Assembly: GCA_001644045.1 (NCBI GenBank)
Contig: LUUF01000043.1
Location: forward strand, 124,001-188,000
Source of the DNA: Methylomonas methanica
GTDB lineage: Bacteria > Pseudomonadota > Gammaproteobacteria > Methylococcales > Methylomonadaceae
DNA: 64,000 bases
Reading direction: 5' to 3'
Below are positions 24,232 through 33,636 of the stretch, piece after piece (the first letter of the stretch is position 1; every line of letters starts with the position of its first letter). The notes under the pieces were generated by a model, which was given only the letters and a program-made list of their open reading frames with translations, was not told the DNA's origin and made no database searches. The position numbers were made by a program, and so were the translations under genes.

Positions 24232-25320
24232 ATGCGTAAGCTCTGGAAAAAATTGCCCTGGATTATTGCCGGGGTTGTGCTGATTATCGGCCTGCTGAAG
24301 CCGCCGCTGTTACCCTGGATGCTGTTAGTATTGACCGTGCTGGCGTGTTTGTTTCTGCCGCGCCGTGGCTTGATCGGTCCGGTCGAACTGCCTGCCGACG
24401 ATGCATTTTTACCCAGCGAGCAAGTGCAGTGGTGGTATTGGACCGGGCATTTATTCACCGATGACGGTCGCCGCTTCGGTTTCGAAATCGTGTTTTTCTC
24501 GTTCGACAGTCTGGTGATTTTTCGCGATCAGTTGGTGCAGGCCGCGGTTACCGACGTAAATGGTCAGCGTTTTTCGTTCGAAGAGTTTGTCGAATTCCAT
24601 CTGCCCAAGCGCACGCCCAACGGCTTCAACCTCACCTCCGGCACCGACAATAAAGTCACGGCGGTCGGTGGCGACGGCCACGACCGCTTGCATGCGCAGG
24701 TCGGCAACTATGTGCTGGATTTGGAACTCAATGCCACCCAGCCACCAGCGCTGCATTACGGCGGCGATCCTCATCCTTACCGGTTCGGCGGCTACACCTA
24801 CTATTACTCTCGGCCGAAAATGGCGACCACCGGCACCATCAGTATCGGCGGCCAGACTTTTCAGGTCACCGGCAATAGTTGGTTCGACAGACAATATGGC
24901 GAACTCTACCAAGCCATTTTGCAGGGTTGGCAATGGTTTGCGATCGAACTGGATGACAACCGGCAAATCATGCTGTTTGACTTCAAGGGTAGCGACACTT
25001 CGGTAGAAAAATCAGGCTCGATTACCGACGCGCAAGGGCAAACTGTCACGCTGGCCGCGCACGAGTTCACGGTTACCGTGCAGGGCGAATGGACCAGTCC
25101 CAATACCGGCTGCACGTACCCCTCCGGCTGGGAAGTTGAGATCCGCGGGGAAAAATTTACCGTGCAGCCCTTGGTGCTGTATCAGGAACTGCGCGCGCAG
25201 CATACTCTTTGGGTTGGGCCTACATACTGGGAAGGCGCGTGCAGCGTAACCGGTGCGACCGCCGGTCAGGCCTACGTGGAGTTGAACGGCTTTTGCCGTT
25301 GTCCAGGCAGAGGTGCTTAA
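24232..25320 (+). CDS. CrtC/AttH-like lipocalin-fold protein
   Basis: The 362-aa protein has a membrane anchor at residues 8-40 (LPWIIAGVVLIIGLL, LPWMLLVLTVLACLFLP). The fold signature of the hydroxyneurosporene synthase/AttH family follows (EQVQWWYWTGHLFTDDGRRF, FGFEIVFFSFD, NSWFDRQYG and WQWFAIELDDNRQIMLFDF). CrtC adds water to carotenoids; AttH-like members are exported and of unknown function. With no carotenoid genes here and a TonB receptor directly upstream (27-bp gap), a lipid or hydrophobic ligand-handling role is likelier than carotenoid hydration. Confidence 0.85.
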   Translation: MRKLWKKLPWIIAGVVLIIGLLKPPLLPWMLLVLTVLACLFLPRRGLIGPVELPADDAFLPSEQVQWWYWTGHLFTDDGRRFGFEIVFFSFDSLVIFRDQLVQAAVTDVNGQRFSFEEFVEFHLPKRTPNGFNLTSGTDNKVTAVGGDGHDRLHAQVGNYVLDLELNATQPPALHYGGDPHPYRFGGYTYYYSRPKMATTGTISIGGQTFQVTGNSWFDRQYGELYQAILQGWQWFAIELDDNRQIMLFDFKGSDTSVEKSGSITDAQGQTVTLAAHEFTVTVQGEWTSPNTGCTYPSGWEVEIRGEKFTVQPLVLYQELRAQHTLWVGPTYWEGACSVTGATAGQAYVELNGFCRCPGRGA

Positions 25321-25345
25321 AGTATTAAATGATTTAACGCCTCGC

Positions 25346-25396
25346 GTAGAGACGCAAGCCGGTCTCGGGCACAGCTGCTGGGAGTTGCGTCTCTAC
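25346..25396. repeat. Inverted repeat GTAGAGACGCAA / TTGCGTCTCTAC
   Basis: Perfect 12-bp arms (25346-25357 and 25385-25396) are separated by 27 bases. This GTAGAGACG-type palindrome recurs between genes in many cyanobacteria and proteobacteria. It lies in the 153-bp gap between the lipocalin-like gene and the YfiR gene and may terminate or stabilise transcripts. Confidence 0.7.
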
Positions 25397-25473
25397 CTTA
25401 ACAAGCTTGCTAGCCGGTTGCCGGCAAATAAAATCATCGCAAATCGGCCCAGTCGTTTCTTAACCAAAACCTG

Positions 25474-26139
25474 ATGCAAAAAGGACCAAGCAGACATTAC
25501 GAAACGACCGGCCTGAAAAGCCCGTGCTGCGCGTTAGGCGTGCTGTCGGGTATTGTCAAAAGCTACCTGGGCAAGCGTTTTTTTGCGCCGCAATCCAGAC
25601 GCTATCTGACGCGCAACTTGGTGCTCGCCGGTTTTTGCCTGCTGTTGTTCGGTCGGCAAGCACTGCCGGCCGAGAGTCTGTCTGAAGCGCAGATCAAAGC
25701 CGCTTATCTTTACAATTTTGCCAAATTCGTGGAATGGCCCGCCGACGTATTGCCGCCCGGCGCGGAAATCTTGTTATGCGTGGTCGGCAACAACGTCCTG
25801 GACGGCGAGTTGCAAGCCCTGGATGGGCGCAAGGCCGGCGAGCATACCCTGCGGTTTGTGCAGCGCGGCTATGCCGATCCTAACCTGAATAATTGCCATC
25901 TGTTGTTCCTCGGCGGTTCCGAACAGCAGCGCTTTGTGGTGACCTTAAAGGCGCTACGCGACGCGCCGGTGCTGACCTTATCCGACATCGAAGATTTTGC
26001 GGAAAAAGGTGGCGGCATCAGCTTGCTGTTTCGCGACAACAAGGTGGTATTTGAAGTTAATCTGGAACCGATTCGTAACGCGCGGCTGCATTTACCCGGC
26101 CAACTGTTAAATATTGCAGCTACTGTTTACGGGAGATAG
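25474..26139 (+). CDS. YfiR-family periplasmic regulator
   Basis: The 221-aa protein has a long basic N-terminus, then a signal/TM segment (about 50-66, [18 protein letters not shown]) and the YfiR (DUF4154) domain: [52 protein letters not shown] and [19 protein letters not shown]. In Pseudomonas YfiR is a periplasmic repressor of the diguanylate cyclase YfiN. Here the partner is presumably the adjacent hybrid kinase with its periplasmic CHASE8-like domain. The real start may lie inside the long N-terminus. It is 4 bases from the kinase start. Confidence 0.88.
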   Translation: MQKGPSRHYETTGLKSPCCALGVLSGIVKSYLGKRFFAPQSRRYLTRNLVLAGFCLLLFGRQALPAESLSEAQIKAAYLYNFAKFVEWPADVLPPGAEILLCVVGNNVLDGELQALDGRKAGEHTLRFVQRGYADPNLNNCHLLFLGGSEQQRFVVTLKALRDAPVLTLSDIEDFAEKGGGISLLFRDNKVVFEVNLEPIRNARLHLPGQLLNIAATVYGR

Positions 26140-26143
26140 TTTG

Positions 26144-29100
26144 ATGCGCGTCTTGCCCAATTTTGCCAACTGGTCCCTGCGGCGCAAACTGGTGTCCATC
26201 ATCATGTTTAGTTGCGCGGTCTGCCTATTCGTCAGTCTATCGGTATTGGTGGTTAGTTCGGTGGTCGGTCGTTATCGAGGCGTGCTGCACGAATTGTCCA
26301 GCTTGGCCGACGTGTTAGCCGAAAACGGCCAAGCCGCGCTGGTATTTTCCGATAAACCGGAAGCCAGCAGGTTGTTGGAGTCGTTGAAAGACCGGCCTGA
26401 GTTGTATGCGGCCTGGATGGTGTCCGCCGACGGCGGCGTGCTGTCATCGTGGAGCCGGGGAACGGCGGATATTGGCATACCCAACGACTACCGGCGGCCG
26501 TTCCGCGAATTGCGTACCGATTTCTGGAGCCGGCGCGCCGAACTAATCACCCCGGTGATCAAAAATACCGAACTGGTCGGCTATGTAATGCTGCAAGCCG
26601 ATTTCACCGCGCAATGGAACGATCAACTGGCCGACTTGGGCAAGAGTTTGGGCGCCGGCGGGCTGGCGCTGATCTTGGTGTATTTATTGGCCATGCGTTT
26701 GCAGCGCATTATTTCGCGGCCGATAGAAGAATTGGCCGCCGCTGCCCGGCTGATTGCCGAGGACAAAAATTACGCCTTGCGCGTGACTCAGCGCGACCGC
26801 GACGAGATCGGCGATTTGGTGCAGGCGTTTAATGCGATGCTGGGCGAGATTCAATTGCGCGACGAAACGCTCACCGGCCATCGCGACCGCCTGGAAGCCG
26901 AAGTGGCGCAGCGCACCGAAGAGTTATTGCAAGCCAAGGAAGAAGCGGAAGCCGCCTCGCGTTCCAAGGGCATGTTCCTGGCGAATATGAGCCATGAAAT
27001 CCGCACGCCGATGAATGCGATCATCGGTTTGTCGGACCTGGCTTTGAATAACGATCTGTCGCCCAAGTTGCGCGACTATCTGAAGAAAATTCACACCTCC
27101 TCGCTGGCCCTGTTGGGGATTACCAACGATATTCTCGATTACTCCAAAGTCGAAGCCGGACGCATGGAATTGCAGACCGAAGCGTTTAGTCTGGAGGACG
27201 TGCTGGAGAATGTACTGAATCTGTTCATCGTCCGCGCCGAGGAAAAAGGCCTGGAGCTGGTGCTGGAACTCGATTCCGCGGTGCCGCCGCGCTTGATCGG
27301 CGACGCGTTGCGCTTGGGGCAGATATTGAACAATCTGGTCGGCAATGCGGTGAAATTTACCGAGGCCGGGGAAATTCACATCAAGGTGTCGCAGTTGGCA
27401 AAAACCCACGATTACTCGACCTTGAGTTTCTCGGTGCGCGATACCGGCATAGGCATGACGACGGAACAGCTCGACCATTTATTTCAAGCCTTTACCCAGG
27501 CCGACGGATCGATTACCCGTCGCTTTGGCGGCACCGGACTGGGGTTGACCATCAGCAAGCGGCTGGTGGAAATGATGGGCGGTAATTTGGCGGTGCAGAG
27601 TCAGCTTGGCGAAGGCAGTTTGTTTGAGTTTACGCTGTTGCTGCCGTTCCCGGCCGAACAGAAAGCCCGGCAAATTCCCGGTAATCTGCACAGCATGCGC
27701 GTGTTGATCGTCGACGATTTGGACATTTCCCGGCAGATGCTGCGCGATATTTTGTTGGCCTGGGGCTTTCAGGTCGAGGAAGCCGCTTCCGGAATTGAAG
27801 CCTTGGAAACGCTGCGTGCCGCCAACGATGCCAATCGGGACTTCGAATTGGTGTTGCTGGATTGGAAAATGCCCGGACTGGATGGGGTGCAGGTCACTCG
27901 GGAAATCCGCGAGATGGTGCGCCGTACCGAGATTCGCAGCGCCCCGGTCGTGATCATGGTGACCGCCTTCAGTCGCGAGAAATTGCTGAATGCGGCCGGC
28001 GACGCGATACCCGACGATATTTTGGTCAAGCCGGTGATGCCATCGACCTTGCTGGAGGCCTTGACGCGCTTGCAGGGCGGCAGTACCGATCTGGTCAGCG
28101 AAAAAACCCGGCCGTTGCTGGACGGCATGGCGGCCTCGATACGCGGCGCGCGCGTCCTGCTGGTGGAAGACAACGAGGTCAATCAGATCGTGGCCCGCGA
28201 ATATCTGGAAAACTGCGGATTGCAGGTGACAGTGGTCAATAACGGCAGGGAAGGGGTCGAGGCAGTCAGAAAGGCCCGTTACGATGCGGTGTTGATGGAT
28301 TTGCAAATGCCGGAGATGAGCGGCATCGAAGCCACCCGGTTAATTCGCCAGGATGCGCGGTTTGCCGATTTGCCCATCATTGCGATGACGGCGGCGGTAC
28401 AGGAGCGCGAGCGCAACGATTGTTACGCCGCCGGCATGAACGATCATATCGGCAAGCCGGTGCTGCCGCAGACCTTGATGGCGGCGTTGGTGCGCTGGAT
28501 AAAACCGTCAGGGCGAAGCACATCTAGCGATCCAGTGCCGCCAAAGCCAGCCGCTGCCGTTTCCGGTTTGTCCGGAGAGTTGCCGGGATTCGATATGGAG
28601 TATATTCGGATTATGATCGGCGAGGACAGCGGCAAGTTGCAGCGCTTGTTCGAATGCTTTAGAGAAAAGTTTGCCGATACCATGGAACGCCTTAGAGCGC
28701 TGTATAGCGCCGGAAAAACCGAACAGGCGGTGGATTTGCTGCATAATTTGAAGGGAGCCGCCGGCGTGCTTGGCGCAATTGAACTGAGTCGGGCCGCGGC
28801 GAGTCTGGAGGATAGTTTACACGCGGGTATGCCGTTCGACGCTTGCCTTACAGCCTGCGAAGCCAGCTTGGCGGCAACCTTGCATGCTATAGCCGATTTT
28901 ACCGCTGCCAAGGCTGAAACTATTAGAGAGGACGAATCCGTCGATTGGCTGGCGGCAAACGCGTTGGCCGGCCAGTTGCGCGGCTTATTGGAGGGTAGCG
29001 ATTTTGTCCCCAACGAGTTGATCGAACAATTAAAAAACGCCCTGCCGTGCCCGGATACCCTGCAATTGGTAAAAAAAATAGAAAAACAGGTCGGCAATAT

Positions 29101-29176
29101 CGACTACGGGCAGGCTCGAGTGACGCTTGCCGAGTTGGTAAGCTTGATAGCGCCACAGCTACGGAAGAGAGGATAG
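26144..29176 (+). CDS. Hybrid sensor histidine kinase (CHASE8-HAMP-HisKA-HATPase-REC-REC-HPt)
   Basis: The 1010-aa protein has a transmembrane segment at about 17-42, a periplasmic CHASE8-like domain ([25 protein letters not shown]), a second TM (about 165-185), HAMP, and HisKA with the phosphoacceptor H284 ([15 protein letters not shown]). HATPase motifs include DTGIG and [20 protein letters not shown]. Receiver 1 has D573, receiver 2 has D719, and a C-terminal HPt has H867 ([10 protein letters not shown]). I use the ATG at 26144 with a GGGAG site rather than the TTG at 26114. YfiR upstream probably modulates the periplasmic input; the REC-GGDEF protein downstream is the likely output. Confidence 0.95.
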   Translation: MRVLPNFANWSLRRKLVSIIMFSCAVCLFVSLSVLVVSSVVGRYRGVLHELSSLADVLAENGQAALVFSDKPEASRLLESLKDRPELYAAWMVSADGGVLSSWSRGTADIGIPNDYRRPFRELRTDFWSRRAELITPVIKNTELVGYVMLQADFTAQWNDQLADLGKSLGAGGLALILVYLLAMRLQRIISRPIEELAAAARLIAEDKNYALRVTQRDRDEIGDLVQAFNAMLGEIQLRDETLTGHRDRLEAEVAQRTEELLQAKEEAEAASRSKGMFLANMSHEIRTPMNAIIGLSDLALNNDLSPKLRDYLKKIHTSSLALLGITNDILDYSKVEAGRMELQTEAFSLEDVLENVLNLFIVRAEEKGLELVLELDSAVPPRLIGDALRLGQILNNLVGNAVKFTEAGEIHIKVSQLAKTHDYSTLSFSVRDTGIGMTTEQLDHLFQAFTQADGSITRRFGGTGLGLTISKRLVEMMGGNLAVQSQLGEGSLFEFTLLLPFPAEQKARQIPGNLHSMRVLIVDDLDISRQMLRDILLAWGFQVEEAASGIEALETLRAANDANRDFELVLLDWKMPGLDGVQVTREIREMVRRTEIRSAPVVIMVTAFSREKLLNAAGDAIPDDILVKPVMPSTLLEALTRLQGGSTDLVSEKTRPLLDGMAASIRGARVLLVEDNEVNQIVAREYLENCGLQVTVVNNGREGVEAVRKARYDAVLMDLQMPEMSGIEATRLIRQDARFADLPIIAMTAAVQERERNDCYAAGMNDHIGKPVLPQTLMAALVRWIKPSGRSTSSDPVPPKPAAAVSGLSGELPGFDMEYIRIMIGEDSGKLQRLFECFREKFADTMERLRALYSAGKTEQAVDLLHNLKGAAGVLGAIELSRAAASLEDSLHAGMPFDACLTACEASLAATLHAIADFTAAKAETIREDESVDWLAANALAGQLRGLLEGSDFVPNELIEQLKNALPCPDTLQLVKKIEKQVGNIDYGQARVTLAELVSLIAPQLRKRG

Positions 29177-29182
29177 ATAGTC

Positions 29183-30106
29183 ATGACTACTGAAGTCTCC
29201 AAACCCTTGATTTTGATCGTCGACGATACGCCTACCAACATTCAGGTGTTGGCGGAAAACTTGATCGACGAGTATCGAATCAAGGTGGCGGTCAGCGGCG
29301 AGGCGGCATTGGAGGCTATAGAGCGGCAAGGCGCGCCCGATTTGATTCTGCTGGATGTGATGATACCGGGTATGGATGGTTACGAAGTCTGCCGGCGTCT
29401 GAAAAGCGACCCGCAAACAGCGGCTATTCCGGTGATATTCGTCACGGCGATGAACGCCGCCACCAACGAAGAATACGGGCTGAATCTGGGGGCGATGGAT
29501 TACATTACCAAGCCGTTTTATTTGCCGGTGGTCAAGGCGCGGATCCGCAATCATATTCGCCTGAAACAAATGACCGATATGTTGGAAGCGATGGCCTGGA
29601 TGGATGGCCTGACCGGAATACCCAATCGCCGGCGTTTCGATCAGGTCTTGGAAAACGAATGGAAACGAGCGCAGCGTAATCAGTTGCCGCTGGCTTTAGT
29701 GATGGTGGATGTGGATTATTTTAAAGCCTATAACGACTGTCACGGCCATGGCGCGGGCGACATTTGCCTGCGGCAGGTGGCAACGCTATTGGCCGCCTCG
29801 GTGAGTCGATCCGGCGATTTGGTGGCGCGTTACGGCGGGGAGGAGTTTGTGATGCTGATGCCGGAAACCGACGCCGAAGGCGCGCAACGCGTCTCCGAAC
29901 TGCTGTGCCGGCGCGTTGAAGCGCAGCAAATTCCGCATACCGGCTCCAGCGCGTCGCCTTGGGTGACGATTAGCGCGGGGTTTGCGGTAGTGGTTCCGGA
30001 GCTGCAACAGTTGCCGTTTGAGTTGCTGGACGAAGCCGATCGTCAGTTGTACTTGGCGAAAGAAAGCGGCCGAAACGGTGCGCGCGGCAACTATTCGACC
30101 GTATAA
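29183..30106 (+). CDS. Response regulator diguanylate cyclase (REC-GGDEF)
   Basis: The 307-aa protein has a receiver domain (1-125) with phospho-Asp D58 (LILLDVMIPGMDG). The GGDEF domain has active-site GGEEF at 218-222. An RSGD motif at 209-212, five residues before it, matches the c-di-GMP product-inhibition I-site RxxD. It synthesises cyclic di-GMP from GTP and probably receives phosphate from the hybrid kinase HPt. It is 6 bases after the kinase stop and is the output of this receptor-lipocalin-YfiR-kinase block. Confidence 0.95.
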   Translation: MTTEVSKPLILIVDDTPTNIQVLAENLIDEYRIKVAVSGEAALEAIERQGAPDLILLDVMIPGMDGYEVCRRLKSDPQTAAIPVIFVTAMNAATNEEYGLNLGAMDYITKPFYLPVVKARIRNHIRLKQMTDMLEAMAWMDGLTGIPNRRRFDQVLENEWKRAQRNQLPLALVMVDVDYFKAYNDCHGHGAGDICLRQVATLLAASVSRSGDLVARYGGEEFVMLMPETDAEGAQRVSELLCRRVEAQQIPHTGSSASPWVTISAGFAVVVPELQQLPFELLDEADRQLYLAKESGRNGARGNYSTV

Positions 30107-30108
30107 CC

Positions 30109-30129
30109 CGGCCGTGTATCAGACGGCCG
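30109..30129. terminator. Hairpin in convergent gap
   Basis: CGGCCGT (30109-30115) and ACGGCCG (30123-30129) form a 7-bp stem between two converging genes. A short T-rich stretch (ATTTCTTTAA) follows about 10 bases later. It may act as a bidirectional terminator. Confidence 0.45.
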
Positions 30130-30145
30130 AGCCGGCGGTATTTCT

Positions 30146-31000
30146 TTAAGCTGCGACAGCCGCGGCTTGTAAGGATTGCAGGAAGTCCTGGCAGTCGGCG
30201 TTAATCAGTTCAAAGCCCATTTTCGCGCTAAAGCGTTTTTCCTTGTCGGTAGGGTTTTTCCGTAAAAACCAGCCTCTATGTTCCTCGGCACCGTAGGTTA
30301 TATCGCTCATCACCATGCGCTCGGAATCGCGGTTTAGCGGCAAGCCCAGCAACAGGTATTTTTTGCCTTTGCGGTAATCCTTTAAAAAGTCGGGAATCGC
30401 GAAACCGCCCATTAGTTCGGTGATGTAATCGACGTAGTCGGCATCGGACGCAATGTAATTGGATTCCGGTCTTGGCGTACCCATCGGTTTAAACAAAATC
30501 GGCAGGTTTCTATCGACTTGTTCCTGCGGAATTTCGAAATAGCTGCTGCCGTCGTAATGATAAATTTTGAAACGAAAGGCGGTCGCGACGATGCGCGCCA
30601 CGCCAACGATTAATGTGTGTTCTTCGTCGGAATAACTATCTTGTAACTGGGTGTCGCGATTGACGTCGACCACGTATTTGGGCCGCCATTCTTTCAGCCA
30701 ATCGTGCATGGAAGCCCGGGTGTATTGAATTTGTCCGTAAGTCTTGTCCAGAAACTGGGATACATAGTTACGGCCGCGCTTCAGCTCCTGGTTCATCGCC
30801 GCGCGCGGAAACTCGTACATCAATTTCGGTGCCATCGGTTTGCCGCCGTTCATCGCCAGAATCAGGCTGTTGCTGTCGGCCGGCATCGGTTCGTGCGTCA
30901 GTTTACTTTTGGCATCGAATACTGCCCCCGGCCCCAGATAAGGGATGACTTGGTTATCGTACAAGCCGCTTAGTATTTCGGTAATTACGTTGTTAGCCAT
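30146..31000 (-). CDS. SIR2-like protein under NifA/sigma-54 control
   Basis: The 284-aa protein begins MANNVITEILSGLYDNQVIP followed by YLGPGAVFD (residues about 21-29), which resembles the NAD-binding start of SIR2-like domains. KKYLLLGLPLNRDSERMVMS and WFLRKNP lie near the C-terminus. These motifs fit a SIR2_2-type fold, but I am not certain. I chose the ATG at 31000 because GGAGCG lies 6 bases upstream; earlier in-frame codons fall inside the promoter. A complete NifA/sigma-54 promoter precedes it, so it should be expressed during nitrogen fixation. It stands alone, so it is transcribed by itself. Possible roles are NAD-dependent regulation or protection of nitrogenase; no function can be asserted. 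Confidence 0.85.
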   Translation of the reverse strand: MANNVITEILSGLYDNQVIPYLGPGAVFDAKSKLTHEPMPADSNSLILAMNGGKPMAPKLMYEFPRAAMNQELKRGRNYVSQFLDKTYGQIQYTRASMHDWLKEWRPKYVVDVNRDTQLQDSYSDEEHTLIVGVARIVATAFRFKIYHYDGSSYFEIPQEQVDRNLPILFKPMGTPRPESNYIASDADYVDYITELMGGFAIPDFLKDYRKGKKYLLLGLPLNRDSERMVMSDITYGAEEHRGWFLRKNPTDKEKRFSAKMGFELINADCQDFLQSLQAAAVAA

Positions 31001-31038
31001 AAAACGCTCCATCGGTAAGTAAAGTGATATTTGACTAA

Positions 31039-31054
31039 AGCAAGTTTTAATCCA
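31039..31054 (-). promoter_or_regulatory. Sigma-54 -24/-12 promoter of SIR2-like gene
   Basis: On the minus strand the sequence is TGGATTAAAACTTGCT, with GG-N10-GC spacing and a perfect TTGCT. The -24 part differs from TGGCAC at its fourth base. It lies 39 bp upstream of the ATG at 31000. Confidence 0.8.
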
Positions 31055-31149
31055 GTTTGTTGATGGACTCGCAAGCTTTATTCCATCTAGGGTTGTGCGG
31101 GGTGGGGAGCGGCTGGGAATGGTAACAACCGTATAAACTTCGGTGAAAT

Positions 31150-31165
31150 TGTCGGAAGTGCGACA
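31150..31165. promoter_or_regulatory. NifA upstream activator site of SIR2-like gene
   Basis: TGTCGGAAGTGCGACA matches TGT-N10-ACA and extends to TTGTCG-N6-CGACAA, the same extended form as at nifV. It is 96 bp upstream of the -24 element. The rest of the 393-bp gap (31001-31393) holds only a REP-like palindrome. Confidence 0.88.
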
Positions 31166-31223
31166 AAGCTGCGGAGTCGCATGGATTGGCGGCAAAGATG
31201 CTAACTTAAGCCTGTTTGTAGGA

Positions 31224-31238
31224 GCGGGCCATGCCCGC
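31224..31238. repeat. REP-like palindrome GCGGGC-CAT-GCCCGC
   Basis: GTAGGAGCGGGCCATGCCCG is the core of a repetitive extragenic palindrome class common in gammaproteobacteria. It is found here as a single copy between the SDR gene and the SIR2-like gene. Confidence 0.65.
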
Positions 31239-31393
31239 GATTGAGGCTTAGATCAAGGACATGCCCTGTTTCTGCAATAACCTGTTCAGAATTTCCTTAA
31301 CGGCATTGGCATTTGGGGCGGGGAAGTTGCTGAGTAGTCCGCCCACGCTTGCCGGTGGGCATATCTAGGGTAGTTAGACAGGCAACGGACAAT

Positions 31394-32197
31394 TTAAATG
31401 GCCGTGAAACCGCCGTCCACGACCAGCTCGGCGCCGGTGACGAAGGAGGAATCATCGGATGCAAGATAGAGAATGGCCTTGGCAACGTCATCCGGTTCGC
31501 CCAGCCGGCCAATCGGATGCATTGCCAATATGTTTCGCCGGGTTTCCGCTTCATCCTTTCCATATCCCACGGCAGTCCATTCCTTCCACGCTTGCTCGAC
31601 CATAGGTGTTTGAATCACGCCCGGATGAACGGAATTCACCCGCACGCCATTGCCTAACACCGCGCACTCATGGGCCACGGACTTGGTGAACAACCGAACA
31701 CCGCCCTTGGTCATGTTATAAGCCGACTGGAATGCGACACCGGTGATACCGGCGACCGAAGAAAGATTGATGATCGACCCGCCCCGCGGTCGAGTCTTTG
31801 AACCTGTTGTCATAGCCGAGATGCCGTATTTGCTGCCGAGAAAGACCCCGTCAAGATTGATTCGGGACACCCAATGCCATTCGTCGAGGGTAAGCTCGGC
31901 AACCGGTCGGATCATTTCCACGCCGGCATTATTCACGAGCGCATCCAGGCCTCCGAACCGGTCGCAGATAAGTTGCATTGCAGCCTGCCAGTCTGCTTCC
32001 CTGGTAACGTCCAACCGTTGAAAAAGGGCCTGATGGCCGGCAGCGAGGATGGTTTCGGTAATAGCTTGTCCGGTGTCCTCGTTGATATCGCTAACCACAA
32101 CACTGGCGCCCGCTTCGGCCAAAACCTGGGCCGTTCTGGCTCCTATACCCTGACCAGCGCCAGTGATTAGCGCTACTTTGCCGTCTAGCTGCTTCAT
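31394..32197 (-). CDS. Short-chain dehydrogenase/reductase
   Basis: The 267-aa classical SDR has the cofactor loop TGAGQGIG (about 12-19), NNAG, the catalytic Ser-Tyr-Lys (INLSSVAGITGVAFQSAYNMTK with the YxxxK) and VHPGVIQTPM. Asp in VVVSDINE favours NAD(H). I chose the ATG at 32197 because AGGGGAAG lies just upstream; the 10 extra residues from 32227 are unlikely. The substrate is unknown. The C-terminus LVVDGGFTAI is typical. It stands next to a lipoprotein gene on the same strand, 45 bp away. Confidence 0.93.
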   Translation of the reverse strand: MKQLDGKVALITGAGQGIGARTAQVLAEAGASVVVSDINEDTGQAITETILAAGHQALFQRLDVTREADWQAAMQLICDRFGGLDALVNNAGVEMIRPVAELTLDEWHWVSRINLDGVFLGSKYGISAMTTGSKTRPRGGSIINLSSVAGITGVAFQSAYNMTKGGVRLFTKSVAHECAVLGNGVRVNSVHPGVIQTPMVEQAWKEWTAVGYGKDEAETRRNILAMHPIGRLGEPDDVAKAILYLASDDSSFVTGAELVVDGGFTAI

Positions 32198-32242
32198 CTG
32201 CTTCCCCTGTTGCTGGTGTTCGGCCAAAATCGCGGAGCTCGT

Positions 32243-32776
32243 TTAGTGCCAGCCACCATACTGCGTCGTTGGGTCGCCACGAAAGCCGGCGGTGGTTTTG
32301 TTGGCTTGGGGTAAGTGCGCGGTGCCTTCGGCGGCGCGGACCATATTGCCGTGGGTATAGCCGCCCATGGTTTTGGCGCTGTTGGCGATGGCCGTGGTGG
32401 TGGGGTTGATGTCGTACTTACTCACATCCGGATAAATCACGACGCTGTGCATGGCTTCGCTGGATTTGCCGCCGGGCGGGGTGTAGGTCAGGATAACCGG
32501 TAACTGTGTGCCGGCCGGGGCTTCGATCTGGTAGCGTTGACTATCGCTTAATTCCACCCGAGCCAGTTCCTTGCCATTCTCACTGTACAAGCTAACCGAG
32601 CCGACCTTTACCGGGCCGGAGTTATTGCTGACTGTACCGTGTAGGGTTTTGGTTTGTTGAAAGCTTTTAGGCGCGCTGGGAGCGACGATGGTTTTGGGTT
32701 GGTCCTGGCCGCAACCGCTCAGACTGGCTACTATCAATATGCCGGCCAGCAATGGACCTTGTTTATTCGGTTTCAT
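32243..32776 (-). CDS. Putative outer-membrane lipoprotein
   Basis: The 177-aa protein has a lipoprotein signal (KPNKQGPLLAGILIVASLSG then C, with lipobox LSGC). A beta-sandwich-like middle follows (TLHGTVSNNSGPVKVGSVSL, YQIEAPAGTQLPVILTYTPP) that looks like a carboxypeptidase regulatory/transthyretin-type domain. The C-terminal part KTMGGYTHGNMVRAAEGTA ends in GDPTTQYGGWH. The role is unknown. I chose MKPN at 32776 over the upstream ATG because the signal peptide starts there. Confidence 0.75.
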   Translation of the reverse strand: MKPNKQGPLLAGILIVASLSGCGQDQPKTIVAPSAPKSFQQTKTLHGTVSNNSGPVKVGSVSLYSENGKELARVELSDSQRYQIEAPAGTQLPVILTYTPPGGKSSEAMHSVVIYPDVSKYDINPTTTAIANSAKTMGGYTHGNMVRAAEGTAHLPQANKTTAGFRGDPTTQYGGWH

Positions 32777-32950
32777 GGTTTTCCCCCACATCGAAGGCTA
32801 TGCAGCCGTTTTATTGTTGTGCCGACAAGATACCCGCTTCGGCGACGCCCGACAAGTCAGTGTTTAGAAGCCGCAGAGCCAAGGCGGCGGTTGAATAATG
32901 ACGCCGACGCCGTTATAGTTGTCGAACTTTTATACTTACAAATCAAGGTT

Positions 32951-33433
32951 ATGCCATCATTCGACATCGTTTCAGAACTCGACAGCCACGAAGTGACCAA
33001 CGCAGTGGACCAAGCCAATAAAGAAGTCTCCACCCGTTTCGATTTCAAGGGTTCCAATGCCTGTTTCGAACAACAAGACGACAGCATCGTGATGAAAGCC
33101 GAATCGACTTTTCAACTTCAACAAATGTTGCCGATTTTATATGCCAAAATGGGCAAACGCGGCATCGACATTTCCAGTTTGGAAAGCGGCAAGATTCAGG
33201 ATACCGGCAAAACCGCTCAACAGTCCATTACCTTGAAGCAGGGCGTAGGCACCGATCTGGCGAAAAAAATCGTCAAACTGATCAAGGACAAGAAACTAAA
33301 AGTTCAGGCTGCGATCAATGGCGATAAGGTGCGCGTGACCGGTAAAAAACGCGACGACTTGCAGGAAGTGATTCAAATGTTGCGCACGGAAGATCTGGAG
33401 CAACCGCTACAGTTCAATAACTTTCGCGATTAG
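32951..33433 (+). CDS. yajQ: YajQ-family nucleotide-binding protein
   Basis: The 160-aa protein is PSFDIVSELDSHEVTNAVDQ at the start and continues STRFDFKG, TGKKRDDLQEVIQMLR and QPLQFNNFRD, all diagnostic for YajQ (DUF520), with two ferredoxin-like halves. It binds nucleotides, and c-di-GMP in some species. I use the ATG at 32951 with an AAGG upstream; the long N-terminal extension from 32654 is antisense to the lipoprotein gene and is not coding. Confidence 0.95.
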   Translation: MPSFDIVSELDSHEVTNAVDQANKEVSTRFDFKGSNACFEQQDDSIVMKAESTFQLQQMLPILYAKMGKRGIDISSLESGKIQDTGKTAQQSITLKQGVGTDLAKKIVKLIKDKKLKVQAAINGDKVRVTGKKRDDLQEVIQMLRTEDLEQPLQFNNFRD

Positions 33434-33586
33434 CCCTGGTTCCGTGGCTCCGGCGCGGTTGTCCGGCGTTGCAACTGCCGTTTCGCGGATGTGGATTCCT
33501 CAAGGAAGTTTCGGTGAAATCCTTCCGGCTGGCCCGGGCTGCGCGGTAAGCCATTGATGCCGTTCGTGTCCAGCTTGGGCCATGAA

Positions 33587-33602
33587 TGGCATAAACTTGG
33601 CC
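33587..33602 (+). promoter_or_regulatory. Possible sigma-54 promoter before redoxin gene
   Basis: TGGCATAAACTTGGCC has GG-N10-GC spacing and a perfect TGGCAT, but the -12 element is TGGC instead of TTGC. It lies 35 bp before the ATG at 33637. No TGT-N10-ACA site was found upstream, so NifA control is not supported. Confidence 0.3.
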
Positions 33603-33636
33603 GGAGACTTCGTTAAAACTATCGGGGGAGAGCGAT

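Noticed and set aside
32654-32950. N-terminal extension of YajQ
   Set aside because: It lies antisense to the lipoprotein gene and contradicts the conserved YajQ start at 32951.
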